Assembly: GCA_041485445.1 (NCBI GenBank)
Contig: JBGPJN010000014.1
Span: forward strand, 1-21,442
DNA: 21,442 nt
Source: SHYG01 sp041485445
GTDB taxonomy: Bacteria > Chloroflexota > Dehalococcoidia > Lucifugimonadales > UBA3495
Direction of reading: 5' to 3'
Position numbers and translations under genes: made by a program. The notes beneath the pieces are model-generated. The model was not told the origin of the DNA. It saw nothing but the letters and a program-made list of their open reading frames with translations, and made no database searches. This document shows positions 6,520-14,262 of the stretch, piece after piece (the first letter of the stretch is position 1; each line of letters opens with the position of its first letter).

Positions 6520-7224
6520 ATGAAGTTACTGGTGATTTCCGGAGGCAGGCATCCCTACGCGGAGTCCACCCCGGTGTTGGAAGGGTTCCTGAAGGCGGCA
6601 GGCCATCAGGTGACGGTGACGGAGAATCCTTCTGTGCTGGCCGATGCCGCGGCCATGCGCGGATATGACTTGCTCGTTTTTAACACCCGGCGGGAAAACC
6701 TCCCCGATGCCGGGGATTTGGCGCTGCCTGAGAAGGAGCGCCGGGGCATGGCCAGCTTCATCCGCGGGGGCAAGGGGTTTGTCTGTCTCCACATCTCCAC
6801 CTGCCTTTCCCCCTCTTGGCCCGAGTACCATGAGATTACCGGCGGCGGCTGGATCACCGGCGCCAGTTTTCATCCCCCCTATGGGCAGTTCACCGTGAAC
6901 GTCCACAAACCCGGCCACCCCGGGGTGCGCAGCGTGTCCGACTTCACCACCAACGACGAGCTCTACATGGGCCTTGCCTTCAAGGAGGGCAATGAGGTGT
7001 TTATCACCGGCACCGCCACCGACGGCACCCACCCGTGGGGCCCCGAACGGAAGCCCAAGCCCATGCAGGGGGGAATATTCCCGCTGGGGTGGACCCGCAA
7101 GTACGGCAAGGGCAACGTGTTCGTCCTGCTGCTGGGGCACAACGGCCTGAGCTTCCAAACGCCGGAGTTCCAGCGGATGGTGCTGAATGGCGTGAATTGG
7201 GCGGCCGGCCGCGGCGCAGACTAA
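6520..7224 (+). CDS. ThuA-like domain protein
   Basis: The 234-aa product belongs to the ThuA-like family, which has a class I glutamine-amidotransferase-like fold and often sits beside oxidoreductases in sugar or aromatic catabolism; the exact reaction is not established. Recognisable parts are the first strand KLLVISGGRHPYAES, YDLLVFNTR, the turn GGKGFVCLHISTC at about 85-97, GGGWITGASFHPPYG, and the C-terminal GWTRKYGKGNVFVLLLGHNG. The ATG at 6520 is preferred over 6487 because GGAGGT lies 7 nt before it and the fold starts there. No signal peptide is present, so it is probably cytoplasmic. It lies 66 bp before the dioxygenase gene and probably shares its transcript. Confidence 0.85.
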   Translation: MKLLVISGGRHPYAESTPVLEGFLKAAGHQVTVTENPSVLADAAAMRGYDLLVFNTRRENLPDAGDLALPEKERRGMASFIRGGKGFVCLHISTCLSPSWPEYHEITGGGWITGASFHPPYGQFTVNVHKPGHPGVRSVSDFTTNDELYMGLAFKEGNEVFITGTATDGTHPWGPERKPKPMQGGIFPLGWTRKYGKGNVFVLLLGHNGLSFQTPEFQRMVLNGVNWAAGRGAD

Positions 7225-7290
7225 TCAGCCCTGGTCCTGGCAATCCCGTCACCCAAGCTAATCAAGAGCCAGAATACCGGAGGGAAGAAG

Positions 7291-8286
7291 ATGGCAGAGC
7301 TAGTATTGGGCCTCGCCTCGTCCCACAGTCCGCAACTCAGCACGCCGCCCGAAGGATGGGCGCAACGAGGCGAACGGGACAAGTCCAACCCCGAGCTGAT
7401 TGGGACCGACGGCATCACCTCCAACTACGAAGACCTGCTGGCCCGCACGGACGTGTCGCGCATCGCCAGGGAGATTACGCCCGCCAAGTTTCAGCGGCGG
7501 CACGAGCAGAACCAGCAGGGCATTGCCAAGCTGGCCCAGGCGCTGCACCGGGCCAAGGTGGACATCCTGGTGATGGTGGGAGACGACCAGCAGGAGTACC
7601 TGCGGGACGACAATATGCCCGCCTTCTGCGTTTACCGGGGCAAAGAGGTTAAAGTCGCCGGCCAGGAGGTCAGCCCTGCCACCGGCGGCCGGCCCCTCAT
7701 CGGTTATGCTACTCACGACCGGACGGCGCCCACCAACGCGGACCTGGGACGGCACCTCATCGAATACCTGATTGAAGACGAGTTCGACGTGGGCAGCTCC
7801 AGCTTCCTTGACGCCAGCCGGGGAGGTAGAGCCCACGGAGGCATCGGCCACGCTTTCACCTACATCTACAACCGCATCATGACCGAGGGCATCATCCCCA
7901 CGGTGCCGGTGATGCTGAACACCTACTATCCACCCAATCAGCCCACCCCCAAGCGATGCTACAGTCTGGGGCGGGCCATCAAGGGCGCCATCGAGTCGTG
8001 GCCTCAGAAGGCGCGGGTGGGAATCATGGCCTCCGGCGGGCTGAGCCACTTTGTGGTGGATGAGGAGCTGGACCAGCTGGCCCTGGACGGCATGCGCTCA
8101 AAGAGCGTGGTCAAGCTGTCCCAGCTGCCCAGGGAGAAGATCAACTCAGGCAGCTCGGAGATCCGCAACTGGATTGTGGTGGCCGGCGCCGCCGAGCACC
8201 TGGACATGACCTTGGTGGACTACGTGCCCTGCTACCGGTCCCCCGCCGGCACCGGCTGCGCCATGGGCTTCGCCACGTGGAGCTAG
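7291..8286 (+). CDS. LigB-type (class III) extradiol ring-cleavage dioxygenase family protein
   Basis: The 331-aa protein resembles the catalytic beta subunit of protocatechuate 4,5-dioxygenase and relatives, non-haem iron enzymes that open catechol rings. His12 in SSHSPQL is at the position of a known LigB iron ligand. VGDDQQEYL is at 96-104, AHGGIGHAF at 181-189 supplies candidate catalytic histidines, and GGLSHFVVDEELD and GSSEIRNWIVVAGA match the family C-terminal region. At 98-100 there is DDQ where the classic enzymes have an Asp-His pair, so the metal site or substrate may differ. GGAGGG lies upstream of the ATG. The next gene starts 8 nt after the stop, so the two are co-translated. 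No LigA-type small subunit is adjacent. Confidence 0.82.
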   Translation: MAELVLGLASSHSPQLSTPPEGWAQRGERDKSNPELIGTDGITSNYEDLLARTDVSRIAREITPAKFQRRHEQNQQGIAKLAQALHRAKVDILVMVGDDQQEYLRDDNMPAFCVYRGKEVKVAGQEVSPATGGRPLIGYATHDRTAPTNADLGRHLIEYLIEDEFDVGSSSFLDASRGGRAHGGIGHAFTYIYNRIMTEGIIPTVPVMLNTYYPPNQPTPKRCYSLGRAIKGAIESWPQKARVGIMASGGLSHFVVDEELDQLALDGMRSKSVVKLSQLPREKINSGSSEIRNWIVVAGAAEHLDMTLVDYVPCYRSPAGTGCAMGFATWS

Positions 8287-8294
8287 CCTGAGCC

Positions 8295-9842
8295 ATGAAG
8301 TACGACTTCGTCATCGTGGGGGCGGGCTCCGCTGGATGTGTGCTGGCGGCCCGGCTCACCGAAGACCCGGCATGCTCGGTGCTGCTGCTGGAGGCCGGGC
8401 CCGACTATCCAGACTTCGCCTTGCTGCCCGAGGAGCTCAAGCACGACAACCATCAGGCGGCCTCGCAGGTCAATGCTCCCCACAACTGGTCCTTCGTGGG
8501 CCAGGCCACTCCCCAGCAAGCCCGCCCCATCCCGGTGGCCCGCGGCAAAGTTACGGGGGGCACCAGCGCCATCAACCACCAGATATTCCTGCGGGGCGCG
8601 CCGGAGGACTTCGACCGCTGGGCGGAGCTGGGCAACGACCAGTGGTCCTACTTGAAGGTGCTCCCCTACTTCAGGAAGCAGGAGACCGACCAGGACATCA
8701 GGGACGACTTTCACGGCACCGACGGACCGATTCCGGTGCGCCGTCACCCCAGGGAGAGCTGGCTGCCCCTGCACTCGGCGTTCCACGCCGCCTGCCTGGC
8801 CGCCGGCTTCCCCCACGACCCGGACCTGAACCACCCGGAGGGCACCGGCGTGGGCGCCATGCCCCTGAACAACCCCGGCGGCGTGCGCATGAGCACCTCC
8901 GTCACCTACCTGGCGGCCTGCCGCCACCGGCTTAACCTCACCATCAAGCCCAACGCCCTGGCCCGGCGGGTGGTGTTCGACGGCTGCCGCGCCACCGGAC
9001 TGGAGGTGGAGAGCGGCGGTGAGACCTTTGTGGTGGAGGGCCAGGAGATTATCCTCAGCGCCGGCGCCATCGCCTCACCTCAGCTCCTGATGCTGTCCGG
9101 CGTGGGCCCGGCCGCCCAGCTGCGCCGGCTGGGCATCCGGCCGGTGGCGGACCTGCCCGGCGTGGGGCAGCACATGAAAAACCACCCATCGGCGTCCATC
9201 CGGTTCCTGCCAGTCCCCGGCCACTCGGCCAGCCCGGAAGCGCCCAGAAACCAGGTGGGGCTGCGCTTCTCGCCCCAGGGGTCGCCCCACCGCAACGACA
9301 TTCAGATTCAGCCCACCACCTCATATCCCAGTGGCCAAGGGGACGCCGACATCCGGGTTGGGTGCCGGCTGGAGCTGCCGTTCAGCGCCGGCCAGCTGGC
9401 CCTCACCTCCGCGGACGTCCGGGTTCAGCCCACGCTGGACTACCGGTTCCTCACCGACCTCAGCGACCGGCAGCGGCTGCGGGAGGCGGTGCGTCTGTGC
9501 GCCCGCCTGTTCCAGGACCCGGCGCTGCGGCAGGTGGTGGGCCAGCGCTTCAGCCCCACCGACTCTCAGCTGTCGGATGACGCCGCGCTGGACGACTGGC
9601 TGCAGCGCACCGTGACCATCGCCGGGCACACGGCGTGCACCTGCCGCATGGGGCCGGCCGGCGACCCTCTGGCGGTGGTGGACCAATTCTGCCGCGTCCA
9701 CGGGCTGGAGGGCATCCGGGTGGTGGACGCCTCCGTGATGCCGGAGATCGTGCGGGCCAACACCAACGCCACGGTGATTATGATGGGGGAGCGGGCCGCC
9801 GACCTGATCAAGGCCGACCGGCGGGGAGTGGGGAGGCGCTAA
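8295..9842 (+). CDS. GMC-family flavin oxidoreductase
   Basis: The 515-aa product is a glucose-methanol-choline-type FAD oxidoreductase, which oxidises alcohols or sugars. The N-terminal dinucleotide fold is DFVIVGAGSAGCVLAARL with the acidic strand end LLLEAGP. GGTSAINHQIFLRG (88-101) matches GMC signature 1, and GAIASPQLLMLSGVGP (257-272) matches signature 2. The C-terminal catalytic block is GHTACTCRMG with His445 and RANTNAT with Asn491 at the second catalytic position. Length and domain order are typical of choline-dehydrogenase-like members. No signal peptide is seen. It follows the LigB gene by 8 nt. Its TAA stop directly abuts the left end of a repeat element. Confidence 0.93.
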   Translation: MKYDFVIVGAGSAGCVLAARLTEDPACSVLLLEAGPDYPDFALLPEELKHDNHQAASQVNAPHNWSFVGQATPQQARPIPVARGKVTGGTSAINHQIFLRGAPEDFDRWAELGNDQWSYLKVLPYFRKQETDQDIRDDFHGTDGPIPVRRHPRESWLPLHSAFHAACLAAGFPHDPDLNHPEGTGVGAMPLNNPGGVRMSTSVTYLAACRHRLNLTIKPNALARRVVFDGCRATGLEVESGGETFVVEGQEIILSAGAIASPQLLMLSGVGPAAQLRRLGIRPVADLPGVGQHMKNHPSASIRFLPVPGHSASPEAPRNQVGLRFSPQGSPHRNDIQIQPTTSYPSGQGDADIRVGCRLELPFSAGQLALTSADVRVQPTLDYRFLTDLSDRQRLREAVRLCARLFQDPALRQVVGQRFSPTDSQLSDDAALDDWLQRTVTIAGHTACTCRMGPAGDPLAVVDQFCRVHGLEGIRVVDASVMPEIVRANTNATVIMMGERAADLIKADRRGVGRR

Positions 9843-9981
9843 TCAACCTACCGAGCCTTGCCTTGATTGCTAAACTGCACACCCCAGCCGCTCACCCTGA
9901 GCTTGTCGAAGGGCGAGGGAGCGTGGTTCGACAGGCTCACCACGAGCGGTTTAGGAAGCTATGCAAGGATGGTTAGCTTGA
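9843..9981. mobile_element. 139-bp inverted-repeat element (family C), complete copy
   Basis: Both ends read inward as TCAA, then a TA-CC-rich stretch, then CCTTGC and TAAAC: the left end is at 9843-9876, and the right end is read on the other strand from 9981. The core holds CACCCTGAGCTTGTCGAAGG and TTCGACAGGCTCACCACGAG, which pair through GTCGAA/TTCGAC. A second copy begins at 21320. No target duplication is obvious. The element starts immediately after the GMC stop codon. It has no coding capacity, so it is non-autonomous. Confidence 0.65.
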
Positions 9982-10047
9982 CCGAGCGCCAGCCAAACGC
10001 CGGAGGGAACCGCCCCTGAGCCGGGCAGCCGCCCCAGCTCAGCCGCA

Positions 10048-10056
10048 TGCTATAAT
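10048..10056 (+). promoter_or_regulatory. Extended -10 promoter element of tRNA-Gly
   Basis: TGCTATAAT fits the extended -10 consensus and lies 19 bp upstream of the tRNA gene. No strong -35 box is present at the usual distance. Confidence 0.6.
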
Positions 10057-10075
10057 AGGCGCGCCGTTAGGGTCG

Positions 10076-10149
10076 GCGGGCGTTGCTCAGTGGTAGAGCT
10101 CTAGCCTTCCAAGCTAGTTACGTGGGTTCGATTCCCATCGCCCGCTCCA
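10076..10149 (+). tRNA. tRNA-Gly, anticodon TCC
   Basis: The acceptor stem GCGGGCG/CGCCCGC is perfect. The anticodon arm is CTAGC-CTTCCAA-GCTAG with TCC at positions 34-36, reading GGA (and GGG by wobble). The T arm contains GGTTCGATTCC. The discriminator is T and the 3' CCA is encoded. Confidence 0.96.
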
Positions 10150-10181
10150 CTGGCGGGCGGAAGTCGGTCAACCTCGGTCCG

Positions 10182-10655
10182 TCAGCGCCCGTACAGCTCC
10201 GCCAGCCACCGCCGGGCCGCATCCCGCACCGCGTCGGCATCTAACGAAACCGTCAACTCCCCATTGGTCGCCTGCTGGAAGGCGTGGTCCTGGTGGAGCT
10301 CCGCCACCAGCGCGGCCACTGCTTCCCCCTCCTGCTGGGGCGACTGGAACGCCAACGCCTCGCGCGTCGGCTCATGAAGATGGCTTCGAATCTCCGCGGC
10401 CAGCAGCTCCGCCTCCACCGCCCGGCGCTGCAGACGGGCGATGGGCTCCAGGTGCCCCTCCAGGTAGCAGCCGCCGAACTGCATCACCTCGCAGTGGCGG
10501 CCCTCCACATCGCCGGTGCTGCTATACCTGGCCTCCAGCTCATGCTGGGCCAGATACCCCCGCACCGCCGGGTCCTCCGAGTCGGGGTGGGCCAGGTCAA
10601 AGATGAGCTGGACCCGGTACATGAAGAACTCGGCGGGCTCTACTTTAATGAACAT
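10182..10655 (-). CDS. Hypothetical protein, 157 aa
   Basis: I do not recognise this family. From the ATG at 10655 the protein begins MFIKVEPAEFFMYRVQLIFD, then has a mixed alpha/beta-looking half with the phrases EARYSSTGDVEGRHCEVMQF and GGCYLEGHLEPIARLQRRAV. A long helical, Ala/Glu/Leu-rich C-terminal half follows, ending RDAARRWLAELYGR. It has no signal peptide or membrane segment. AGGG lies 6-7 nt before the ATG. An open frame extends upstream to 10802, but those codons run through a palindromic repeat and part of a mobile element, so the longer start is unlikely. It is convergent with tRNA-Gly. Confidence 0.6.
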   Translation of the reverse strand: MFIKVEPAEFFMYRVQLIFDLAHPDSEDPAVRGYLAQHELEARYSSTGDVEGRHCEVMQFGGCYLEGHLEPIARLQRRAVEAELLAAEIRSHLHEPTREALAFQSPQQEGEAVAALVAELHQDHAFQQATNGELTVSLDADAVRDAARRWLAELYGR

Positions 10656-10691
10656 ACGATACCCTGGAGATGAGAGAGTACCCGGCAGATT

Positions 10692-10749
10692 CCTCCCCTT
10701 ACCAAGGGGAGGCCAGGAGGGGTCGAACCACCCCCCTCTGTATCTCCCC
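10692..10749. repeat. Family A palindromic repeat, left part, interrupted by a MITE
   Basis: A 9-bp-arm hairpin (CCTCCCCTT at 10692-10700, AAGGGGAGG at 10704-10712) is followed by the family phrase CCCCCTCTGTATCTCCCCCT. The repeat stops abruptly at the left target duplication of the MITE and resumes at 10962. Confidence 0.75.
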
Positions 10750-10757
10750 CTTCGTAG

Positions 10758-10953
10758 ATGCCGGATGCTAGTCAGACACTCGAAGTCTAAGGAGCATTTC
10801 ATAGCTACGAAACTGTCATTCTGAGCCGAAGCGCAGCGAAGGCGAAGAATCTAAAGAATCTGCGATGGTGCTGTGCCCGCTACTTTAGATTCTTCGCTGC
10901 GGCTCAGAATGACATCCGTAAGATCTGGATGTCGGACAATTAGCATCACGCAT
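10758..10953. mobile_element. MITE family B, copy 1 (196 bp), nested in repeat A
   Basis: The ends are inverted repeats: ATGCCGGATGCTAG on the left and ATGCGTGATGCTAA on the complement of the right. CTTCGTAG is duplicated on both sides (10750-10757 and 10954-10961). The inside forms a long stem: the left arm at 10814-10856 starts TGTCATTCTGAGCCG, and the right arm at 10883-10914 ends GGCTCAGAATGACA. Removing the element and one duplication restores a normal family A repeat like the one at 11060-11100. There is no coding capacity. Confidence 0.85.
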
Positions 10954-10961
10954 CTTCGTAG

Positions 10962-11128
10962 CGGGAGAAGGACGGCCCCCTGTAGTCCCCCCCTAACAAG
11001 GGGGGGACTACAGGGGGCCGTACCGGCACTGACGCTTGCCGCAGGTCGCAGAAACCACCCCCTCTGTATCTCCCCCTTCGTAAGGGGGAGAAGGACGGCC
11101 CAACCCGTCCCCCATTGCCAAGAGGAAG
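10962..11128. repeat. Family A palindromic repeats with a 23-bp perfect hairpin
   Basis: The arms at 10972-10994 and 10999-11021 are perfectly complementary over 23 bp with a 4-nt loop; the arm includes CCCCCTGTAGTCCCCCCC. A second unit at 11058-11128 carries CCCCCTCTGTATCTCCCCCT followed by TCGTAAGGGGGAGAAGGACG. They lie downstream of the reductase gene (stop at 11174) and could end its transcript. Confidence 0.8.
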
Positions 11129-11173
11129 AAGCGGATTCGCCCACATCCTCTGACATCCATCTGGCGCCAGGGC

Positions 11174-12223
11174 CTACCGCCCGGCGGCCCGCAGGATCAG
11201 GTCCACGGTGGCCGGGCTGGGCGTGATGGAGCCGTCGTCAATGCCGTGCATCGCCTCTACGATGGCGTCGTGGAAGGGAGTGGGGATGCCCACCTCGCGT
11301 CCTTTTTCGGCGATGAGGCCGTTCATGAAGTCGGTCTCGGACCGGCGACCCTTCTTCACGTCCTGGGCCATGGAGGCCAGCCAGTTGACCCGCCCGCCCC
11401 GGCGGGACATGAAGTCATCCAGCTCCTCAAAGACGTCGCCCTTGTCGGCGTCGGCCCACATCTGGGCCGGCTTGCCGTTCATGTCCACCACGTTCAGTCC
11501 CAGGGCCAAGCCCACCTGGGCGCCCTCCTTGGCCAGCTGGATGCGGATCAGCCGGCAGCGGGGGTCCTGGGCCATCTCCTGGGACCCCATGGCCGACATG
11601 GCGGAGATGGCGTTGCCCATGCCGTTCTGACACAGCTTGGACCACCGCTCCCCCCACAGGTTGTCGGTGGCGTAGGCGGCGTCGATGCTGTCCAGCTTCT
11701 GGGCCACGCCCTTGGCCCGGTTAGTAATCCGGCCGGTTTGCTCCCCCACCCGGAACACCACGTGCCCGTGGTCCCGGCCCACCTCGCCGCCGCGGTTGAC
11801 GTGGCCCGGCTCCCACAGGGCCACCTCAATGTGGGAGGCCACGCAGCCCATCTCCCGGTCCACCCCCACGATGCTGCCGATGAGGGGGTCGTTCCAGCAG
11901 TTCTGCAGGGAGATGAAGTAGCCGTCCGGCTTCACGTACCGCTTGATGAAGTGGGTGGCCCACTCGGTATCGTAGGACTTCATGGAGATGAAGACGAAGT
12001 CAAAGGGGTCCTGGATCTTCTGGGCGTCGGTGAGGTGCATGGCCTTCACCGGCACGGTGAAGTCGCCCTGGCTGCCGCTGGCCCGCAGGCCCTGCTTGCG
12101 CATGGTCTCCACGTGCTCGGGCCACATATCAACGAAGGTCACGTCCTCGCCCTCCCGGGTCAGGAACGCCCCCACGTAGCTGCCCAGGGCGCCGGCTCCC
12201 ATGATTCCGATCTTGTCACCCAC
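11174..12223 (-). CDS. Ketopantoate reductase (PanE/ApbA) family oxidoreductase
   Basis: The 349-aa product has the NAD(P)-binding start KIGIMGAGALGSYVGAFLT, the family Lys in FISMKSYDT (Lys82), a central QNGMGNAISAMSAM corresponding to the substrate-side Asn region, and the C-terminal signature SETDFMNGLIAEKGREVG followed by IPTPFHDAI. Enzymes of the family reduce 2-dehydropantoate, but many paralogues act on other 2-oxoacids. The protein is about 45 residues longer than E. coli PanE (303 aa) and no panB or panC is nearby, so pantothenate synthesis is not assured. The start is GTG at 12223 with AAGGAGG 8 nt before it. The gene lies between two repeat-rich spacers and appears to be transcribed alone. 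Confidence 0.88.
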   Translation of the reverse strand: MGDKIGIMGAGALGSYVGAFLTREGEDVTFVDMWPEHVETMRKQGLRASGSQGDFTVPVKAMHLTDAQKIQDPFDFVFISMKSYDTEWATHFIKRYVKPDGYFISLQNCWNDPLIGSIVGVDREMGCVASHIEVALWEPGHVNRGGEVGRDHGHVVFRVGEQTGRITNRAKGVAQKLDSIDAAYATDNLWGERWSKLCQNGMGNAISAMSAMGSQEMAQDPRCRLIRIQLAKEGAQVGLALGLNVVDMNGKPAQMWADADKGDVFEELDDFMSRRGGRVNWLASMAQDVKKGRRSETDFMNGLIAEKGREVGIPTPFHDAIVEAMHGIDDGSITPSPATVDLILRAAGR

Positions 12224-12250
12224 AGGTTGTTCCTCCTTGCTTATAGCAAT

Positions 12251-12275
12251 CAGCGGTCAGCATTCAGCCGTCAGC
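12251..12275. repeat. Short GGTCAGC/CCGTCAGC direct repeat
   Basis: The stretch contains CAGCGGTCAGC followed by ATTCAGCCGTCAGC, several tandem CAGC-type units. A shortened relative, GCGGTCAGCCGTCAGC, lies at 17719-17734 in another intergenic spacer. Confidence 0.5.
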
Positions 12276-12372
12276 TTCATGACGCGGCCTGACTTGTGCG
12301 TCAGCCGAAATATCGCATGGCCGGTGCCGGTTGTCAATCAAGGGCGGCTACAGCTCAGGGTCGTTGCATTTT

Positions 12373-12476
12373 CCTCCACTCGCTGGTCGAGTAGGCCCGC
12401 AGGCCGTATCGAGACCAACGGGGAGACGGGTTTCGATACGTCCCGACTGCGGTCGGGCCTACTCAACCAGCGGAGG
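12373..12476. repeat. Long imperfect inverted repeat between serA and the reductase gene
   Basis: The left arm (12373-12416) contains GCTGGTCGAGTAGGCCCG and CGTATCGAGACC. The right arm (12428-12476) contains the complementary GGTTTCGATACG and CGGGCCTACTCAACCAGC. The element can form a hairpin of more than 35 paired bases. It lies just after the serA stop and may terminate that transcript. Confidence 0.75.
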
Positions 12477-12511
12477 CAAGGCCCTTGGGGCGAAAATGAA
12501 AAGGCCCTGGC

Positions 12512-14089
12512 CTACAGCTTCACCACACGGGCGCCTTGAATCTGGGGCAGGGCGCGGATCTCCGCCAGGGCGGCGTCCGGCACCGGGTCGTCCAGGCCGA
12601 TGACCATCATGGCTTGGCCCCGCACGCCGCGCCGGCCCACGTCCATGAAGCTGATGTTGATATTGTGCCGCCCGGCCACCGTGCCGACGGCGCCGATGGA
12701 CCCCGGCTGGTCCAGGTTGTCCACAAACAGCAGGTAGGGCGCCGAGGGAACCACGTCCAGCCAGTAGTCGTTGACCTTCACCAGGTGGACCTCGTTGCGC
12801 AGGGAGACACCCGCCAGGGTGATGTCCCCCGTGGTGGTGTGCACCGTGGCGGTGAGCAGGCTGGGGTACTCCTGGGAGGTGGCGGTCTTCTGCTCGGCGA
12901 TGCGCAGGCCCCGCTGCTGGGCCAGCAAGGGGGCGTTAATCAGGTTCACCCGCTCGGTGGTCACCGGCGCCAGCAGCCCCAGCAGCAGGGCGGCCTTGAG
13001 CAAGGCGGTGTCGTGCTGGGCGATCTCCCCCTGGTAGCTGATGGTCACCCCCACGAACTGTCCCTCAGCCAAGGCGATGAGCAGCCGGCCCAGCAGGCTG
13101 GCCACCGGCACGTAAGGCGCCAGGATGCCGTGGACCTCCGGCGCCACGAAGGGGGCGTTGACCGTATTGCGAGCGGGCTGGCCGCTGAGCACCGCCAGCA
13201 CTTGCTCCGCGGCCTCGATGGCCACCTCTCGCTGGGCTTCCTGGGTGGAGGCGCCCAGGTGGGGCGTGACCACCACCTTGGGGTGCTGCAGCAGCGGGTT
13301 GTCGCCGGGCGGCTCCTGGGCAAACACGTCCAGGGCGGCGCCCGCCAGCCCGCCCGCCTCCAGGGCCTGGAGCAGCGCCGCCTCGTCAATCAGCTCCCCC
13401 CGGGCCACGTTAATCAGGCGGGCGGTGGGCTTCATGAGCGCCAGCTCCCTGGCGCCAATCAGGTGGGAGGTGTTGCGGGTCAGCGGCGTGTGCAGGGTGA
13501 TGAAGTCCGCCTCGGCCAGCAGCCGGTCCAGGGGCATCAGCTCCACCCCCAGGCGGCGGGCGTAGTCGGGGGAGACGAAGGGGTCGAAAGCGACCAGGCG
13601 CATCTCAAAGCTCTGGGCGCGGCGGGCCACCTGGGAGCCGACCCGCCCCAGGCCGGCGATGCCCAGCGTCTTGTTGCGCAGCTCGACGCCCATAAAGGCG
13701 CTGCGCCGCCACTGGCCGCTCTTGAGGGACTGGTGGGCCTGGGGGATGTGGCGGGCCAGGGCCAGCATCAGCGCCAGGGTGTGCTCGGCGGCGGCCACGG
13801 TGTTGCCCGCGGGGGCGTTGACCACCGCGATGCCGGCGCTGGTGGCGGCGGCCACGTCAATGTTGTCCACGCCGACGCCCGCCCGGGCGATGACCTGGAG
13901 CTTGCGGGCGGCCTGGATCACCCCGGCGGTGACCTTGGTCTCGCTGCGCACCACCAGGGCGTCGTATTGGCCCACCAGGCCCGCCAGCTCCGGGGGCTTG
14001 AGACCGAGCTGCACGTCCACCTCGGCGCGGGTGCGCAGCAGCTCCACCCCCTCGGGGGCGATGGGATCGGAGACAAGGATTTTGGGCAT
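12512..14089 (-). CDS. serA: D-3-phosphoglycerate dehydrogenase
   Basis: SerA oxidises 3-phosphoglycerate to 3-phosphohydroxypyruvate, the first step of serine synthesis. The 525-aa product is the long type. It has an N-terminal substrate domain (MPKILVSDPIAPEG), the NAD motif GLGRVG at 146-151, and the catalytic triad Arg230 (NVARGELID), Glu259 (DVFAQEP) and His277 (TPHLGAS). An intervening allosteric-substrate-binding domain spans about 320-450, and a C-terminal ACT domain (VDNLDQPGSIGAVGTVAGRH) is usually a serine feedback site. The ATG at 14089 is chosen over 14233 because the family N-terminus starts here and GGAGG is 10 nt upstream. A promoter lies about 80 bp upstream, so the gene is probably monocistronic. 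Confidence 0.96.
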   Translation of the reverse strand: MPKILVSDPIAPEGVELLRTRAEVDVQLGLKPPELAGLVGQYDALVVRSETKVTAGVIQAARKLQVIARAGVGVDNIDVAAATSAGIAVVNAPAGNTVAAAEHTLALMLALARHIPQAHQSLKSGQWRRSAFMGVELRNKTLGIAGLGRVGSQVARRAQSFEMRLVAFDPFVSPDYARRLGVELMPLDRLLAEADFITLHTPLTRNTSHLIGARELALMKPTARLINVARGELIDEAALLQALEAGGLAGAALDVFAQEPPGDNPLLQHPKVVVTPHLGASTQEAQREVAIEAAEQVLAVLSGQPARNTVNAPFVAPEVHGILAPYVPVASLLGRLLIALAEGQFVGVTISYQGEIAQHDTALLKAALLLGLLAPVTTERVNLINAPLLAQQRGLRIAEQKTATSQEYPSLLTATVHTTTGDITLAGVSLRNEVHLVKVNDYWLDVVPSAPYLLFVDNLDQPGSIGAVGTVAGRHNINISFMDVGRRGVRGQAMMVIGLDDPVPDAALAEIRALPQIQGARVVKL

Positions 14090-14171
14090 GGGGTTATGTC
14101 CTCCGGCGGCTTTGGCGTGGTCATGGCCGGGACTCCTGCGGTCAACCGGCGAGGGCCGCGCTCCAGGGCCA

Positions 14172-14201
14172 ATTCTAGTCTCCAAGGCAGACCGACCACA
14201 A
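14172..14201 (-). promoter_or_regulatory. Possible promoter of serA
   Basis: On the minus strand TTGTGG (14201-14196) and TAGAAT (14177-14172) are 18 bp apart. The predicted transcript has a leader of about 75 nt before the serA ATG. Confidence 0.42.
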
Positions 14202-14262
14202 CCCCAAACCGGGGAAGGGCGCAGCCGATCCAACTGCCGACAGTCACATTCTGCGCTTGTAG

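Noticed and set aside
10851..11156. Short open frames on both strands in the repeat zone
   Set aside because: They translate hairpin repeats and mobile element ends (phrases such as PPLTRGGLQGA), have no ribosome binding site, and recur wherever the repeats occur.
12224..12250. TATAAG before the reductase gene as a promoter
   Set aside because: It has an extended -10-like TGC but only a poor -35 match, and it abuts a short repeat. The evidence is too weak to list as a feature.
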